From the NCBI GenBank assembly GCA_005881995.1, contig VBHV01000220.1, positions 1-16,610 of the forward strand: a stretch of 16,610 nucleotides of DNA, read 5' to 3'. This DNA comes from Chloroflexota bacterium. Lineage in GTDB: Bacteria; Chloroflexota; Ktedonobacteria; Ktedonobacterales; Ktedonobacteraceae. Below the pieces are notes generated by a model. That model saw nothing but the letters and a program-made list of their open reading frames with translations, made no database searches and was not told the DNA's origin. How positions within the stretch are numbered: position 1 is the first letter of the stretch; each line of letters starts with the position of its first letter. Of the stretch, positions 14,219 through 16,610 are shown piece after piece. The position numbers were made by a program, and so were the translations under genes.

Positions 14219-14413
14219 CGATGCGTGTCTGATAAACGGCTCAGTTCTAGCTCGCCAGAAAGGAGGCAGCCGCAAGGTCGGGCTCTCTCTCCTGCCCAGC
14301 ATGTACCATGAAACTGTTCTCTCCTTAAGAACGTGCCCATTGAACAACGAGCGAATGAGGCGTTGTCATGTGACTGCTATTGATGAGCCTTTTAAAGGAG
14401 AAGTGGTCATGCC
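14219..14413. other. Intergenic stretch after the lyase
   Basis: 195 bp between convergent genes. A 69-codon + frame covers it but has no family resemblance or credible ribosome binding site at its start. No strong terminator hairpin was recognised. AAAGGAGG occurs at about 14259-14266 without a following open frame of note. Confidence 0.4.
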
Positions 14414-14677
14414 TTAGTCAATCGAACCGAGTAATTGTGTCAGATCGTCAAGGTACAGATGCAACCGTAAAATTTGCGCCTTGGCGTGGCTCATGGTCTC
14501 AGGCGAGACGTTGGTGCCCTGATCAAGGGCCTCAGCGATCAGATTGAGCGCCTGTCTCACCTGCTGGCTTTGTTCTTCAATGTCGCGTTGGCGGCGGCGC
14601 ACCTGCTCGCCGCTGGGCTGCTGCCCGGGTAACTCAGCTTTTCCCCCTTGTCCGTTGCCGTTCTGGGAGTTTGACAT
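14414..14677 (-). CDS. Small hypothetical protein, helical/coiled-coil
   Basis: 87 aa with an excellent ribosome binding site (AGGAGG, about 7 nt before ATG 14677), which makes it a real gene despite its size. Residues 1-24 are Gly/Gln/Asn/Ser-rich and disordered. Residues 25-87 are probably two helices: a heptad-like stretch rich in Gln, Arg and Glu (EQVRRRQRDIEEQSQQVRQA), then ALNLIAEALDQG, and after a short turn ETMSHAKAQILRLHLYLDDLTQLLG. There is no signal peptide, membrane segment or cysteine. I do not recognise the family. It stands alone between a convergent lyase and a long upstream non-coding region that holds phased direct repeats. Confidence 0.75.
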   Translation of the reverse strand: MSNSQNGNGQGGKAELPGQQPSGEQVRRRQRDIEEQSQQVRQALNLIAEALDQGTNVSPETMSHAKAQILRLHLYLDDLTQLLGSID

Positions 14678-15258
14678 GTGTGATCCTCCTGTGTGTCTGA
14701 AGCGGTGAGTCTTTCACATGTCCTCTCTTCTCTGGAGCAGGGTGCTTGGTGAGCCTGCTCGGGCTGCGCCTCATGAGTGTGCTTGTGTTCTCAATCTCCT
14801 GTGTCACCACTGCTTCACAGCGGACATGATTTGCTTCACAGCTCATGGTTCGGTCCTGTTGCTGGGAAAAAGGAATGATCTCCTACTTTAGACACGAACA
14901 ATCCCACTGTCATGGAGACAGGCCCTACATGAAGGGCGCCAGTAATTCATTGGGCCGAACACATATGTTCGTTGGATGGCTCTTCCCCAATTTAAGTATG
15001 CCTGGTTGCTTTGTTTTAAAACCAGAACAGCATTGACCGAGAACCAGCTTCACGGATGAGCTAGAGGAGATCTCGCCAGACGGGGCCAGCACTTTCAAGT
15101 AAGCAAACTCACTTAAATTGACGGAGAGCCTTGTGAGGTATTCGTCTAGAAAAGTGTGAGCCAGTTCACATTCGTTTCCGGGTTGCTCTGGTACGCTTGC
15201 GCTGGTTACATCCTTATAAAATGTACCTTCTAGAATAACTACCGGCAGCCTCCTCGTA
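14678..15258. other. Long non-coding region upstream of two divergent genes
   Basis: 581 bp without a supported gene. It holds the phased direct repeats at 14811-14842, a palindrome CGAAC-N6-GTTCG at 14956-14971, and a possible -10 TATAAA at 15215-15220 for the lipoprotein gene. A 53-codon + frame from 14875 (ATG right after AAAAAGGA) has no usable spacing and no recognisable domain. Confidence 0.5.
14811..14842. promoter_or_regulatory. Two 11-bp direct repeats spaced by two helical turns
   Basis: TGCTTCACAGC at 14811-14821 is repeated exactly at 14832-14842. The 21-bp repeat distance places both on the same face of the helix, a typical activator site layout. On the minus strand (GCTGTGAAGCA) it lies about 135-165 bp upstream of the small helical gene. 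Confidence 0.5.
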
Positions 15259-16431
15259 ATGCTTTTTCTTATTCCTCTCTTTGCGGCCTGTAGCAATGGC
15301 GCGGGTAACACAGGTAACACAGGTAACACACCAACCCCGCAGAGTACTGCTGGTAAAGTTGGAAACAACACCCCACCTCCAGATGCAACACCGGGCGTCG
15401 TCTTAGGCCCGCGGACCTGTCCTGCAGGATTCGCTGACCCGGCGCACTGGCAGACGATCATCAACCCCATTGCCTATGGCGGTTCACAACATGTCGAGAG
15501 TGTGAGCTGCGCCAACTTGATGGGCAACGCTTCGCTCCAGGCCCTGGTGACAGACCGTCGCAGTGATGCAAGTGACACGCTGGATGTATTCGTGTTCAAC
15601 AACATCACTAATGCGATGCCTACCCCGGTCTTTAAGACATATGGACTGGTCAAGGGCGATGCAAAGATCAGCGGCTACAATACCGTGTTGACGGCCCAGG
15701 CGGACGAACTCTCCGCGGTCAACGTGGGCAAACCCGTCTCCGCCATGACTGCAGATCTCTCCCGCGAGTTTAAGTGGTCAGATAGCGCGAGCACGTTGGT
15801 GCAAACGGTCTTTCCCGGCATCTTCCCCGACCTGACGCGCTACCAGGCCGAAGCAGACCAGGTGCAGGTCAACCAGGGACATCAACCCTGGAAACTCAGT
15901 GCGACAATGGTCGCCGGCGCCCTGGCCGTGAGCTTGCTCAACTGGTCTCCCAGTTCCTCAACCACCCTGCTCAGCGGCGGTGGAGCGCATGATGTCAGCG
16001 CGGTTGTGCGGGTTCGGAACAACCTGGTCGTCAGTGGAACCATCACGGTTACGCTTTCGCGCCTTGAAGGCAACAGCAACGGTGGCATCTGGGAGGCCAT
16101 CTCCGTCACAGCCGATGGTATGTCGATCACCAGTCCTGGGCCGCTTGCACAGCTCAGCAGCCCGATCGGTGTTAAGGGAACCGGCAGTGCCTTTGAAGGG
16201 CAGATCGGACAGGTCATCGTGCTGGATCACCTCTACAATAAAATTGGACATGCGAGCGCCACGGGAGCGATCGGCGAGGGCCAGACCACGTTCTCGACCA
16301 ACGTGTCCTTCCAGTCCACCTTCCCTGCCGGTATCCAGGAGGGAGTGCTTGTCCTCTCCGCCCCCAGCAACGCCAATGGATCGATTGCTGCCGCCGTCCT
16401 GGTCAAGGTGCTGGTCAACGGCGTCCTCTAG
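15259..16431 (+). CDS. Lipoprotein with C-terminal Gmad2 immunoglobulin-like domain
   Basis: 390 aa. Lipobox LFAAC puts lipidated Cys at residue 11, followed by a Gly/Asn/Thr linker containing three exact 9-bp repeats (15304-15330, GGTAACACA) coding N-T-G. Residues about 55-285 form an unrecognised secreted domain. The last 100 residues (ITSPGPLAQLSSPIGVKGTG, FEGQIGQVIVLD, QTTFSTNVSFQ) match the Gmad2 domain (PF10648), first described next to spore germination proteins and common in Gram-positive and Chloroflexota surface proteins. The signal peptide is too short: only 10 residues, without a basic N-region, and no ribosome binding site precedes ATG 15259. The frame is open back to 15220 (...RITTGSLLVMLFLIPLFAAC), which would give a normal signal but has no standard start codon. 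The true start is unresolved. Confidence 0.8.
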   Translation: MLFLIPLFAACSNGAGNTGNTGNTPTPQSTAGKVGNNTPPPDATPGVVLGPRTCPAGFADPAHWQTIINPIAYGGSQHVESVSCANLMGNASLQALVTDRRSDASDTLDVFVFNNITNAMPTPVFKTYGLVKGDAKISGYNTVLTAQADELSAVNVGKPVSAMTADLSREFKWSDSASTLVQTVFPGIFPDLTRYQAEADQVQVNQGHQPWKLSATMVAGALAVSLLNWSPSSSTTLLSGGGAHDVSAVVRVRNNLVVSGTITVTLSRLEGNSNGGIWEAISVTADGMSITSPGPLAQLSSPIGVKGTGSAFEGQIGQVIVLDHLYNKIGHASATGAIGEGQTTFSTNVSFQSTFPAGIQEGVLVLSAPSNANGSIAAAVLVKVLVNGVL

Positions 16432-16460
16432 ATGATTTGACTGCCAGGGGGACCAAGGGG

Positions 16461-16522
16461 CGAGCAGGGCGACCGCGAGGGGGACCAGGAGCGAGCAGAG
16501 CGACCGCGAGGGGGACCAAGGG
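16461..16522. repeat. 31-bp direct repeats, G-rich
   Basis: Two near-identical units start at 16461 and 16492 (each contains CGAGCAG, GCGACCGCGAG and GGGGACCA). They are flanked by further partial GGGGACCAAGGGG copies at 16446-16460 and 16510-16528. A perfect CCAGGG-CGA-CCCTGG palindrome (16525-16539) follows. The array lies just after the lipoprotein stop. It is not a CRISPR, as there are no spacers. Confidence 0.75.
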
Positions 16523-16524
16523 GA

Positions 16525-16539
16525 CCAGGGCGACCCTGG
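16525..16539 (+). repeat. Short hairpin after the lipoprotein gene
   Basis: CCAGGG, CGA, CCCTGG: 6-bp perfect stem, 3-nt loop, without a T-run. It may stabilise the lipoprotein mRNA end or be part of the adjacent repeat array. Confidence 0.45.
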
Positions 16540-16610
16540 CGGCATTGATTCCAACAAAGGGGGGGTAAGCCCTGCAGTTGTGGCAATGGCCTCAAAAAGC
16601 TGATCCATTC

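Noticed and set aside
14208..14417. 69-codon + frame after the lyase
   Set aside because: It starts inside the lyase stop region without a ribosome binding site and lacks domain-like composition.
14956..14971. LexA/DinR-like box CGAAC-N6-GTTCG
   Set aside because: The Gram-positive SOS box needs a 4-bp centre. Here it is 6 bp, and no SOS gene follows.
14875..15036. 53-codon + frame preceded by AAAAAGGA
   Set aside because: The purine tract abuts the ATG with no spacing. The peptide is Cys/His-scattered with no recognisable family and no neighbours to support it.
16461..16522. Possible CRISPR repeats
   Set aside because: The units are directly adjacent with no unique spacers and no cas genes nearby.

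Overview
The window looks like chromosomal DNA from a filamentous or spore-forming Chloroflexota, most likely a Ktedonobacteria-type organism. This is an inference. It rests on moderate G+C, large membrane-anchored PQQ/WD-type and Asp-box beta-propellers, an ECF sigma factor beside such a propeller, a Gmad2-domain lipoprotein, and short palindromic 'GTAGGGGC...GCCC' repeats scattered in both intergenic and coding DNA. No rRNA, tRNA, transposase, CRISPR array or phage gene was seen.

Layout. 1-613 (-): start of a glycogen synthase gene (glgA), cut by the window edge. 797-2131 (+): ADP-glucose pyrophosphorylase (glgC), divergent from glgA, so the two successive steps of ADP-glucose/glycogen synthesis share a 183-bp control region. 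2179-4316 (-): a cytochrome P450 and, upstream of it, a cytidylate-kinase-like protein that appears to lack the usual lid segment. 4412-7949 (-): one very large membrane protein with two PQQ-type propellers, split by an apparent +1 frameshift near 6860. Its disordered N-terminal part carries an 84-bp tandem repeat.

8021-11085 (+): a LysR regulator, an acyl-CoA dehydrogenase and a MaoC-type hydratase form a probable operon. It starts at a good sigma70-type promoter, has a roughly 165-nt leader with nested inverted repeats, and ends at a strong hairpin terminator. 11098-13094 (-): an ECF sigma factor and, 14 bp downstream, a single-pass membrane protein with seven Asp-boxes. 13319-14218 (+): a CitE/Mcl-type CoA lyase. 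Dehydrogenase, hydratase and lyase together fit the methylsuccinyl-CoA to mesaconyl-CoA to beta-methylmalyl-CoA to glyoxylate plus propionyl-CoA limb of the ethylmalonyl-CoA pathway. The lyase, however, is separated from the other two genes by the sigma operon and has its own promoter.

14414-14677 (-): a small coiled-coil-like protein with an excellent ribosome binding site. 15259-16431 (+): a Gmad2-domain lipoprotein with an abnormally short signal peptide. 16432-16610: G-rich 31-bp repeats.

The least explained signals are (1) a family of about 24-bp palindromes, with members inside reading frames where they encode linker segments and one supplying a stop codon, (2) the multi-helix leader of the LysR operon, (3) an orphan terminator and inverted repeat between the sigma factor and the lyase, and (4) the frameshifted double propeller.
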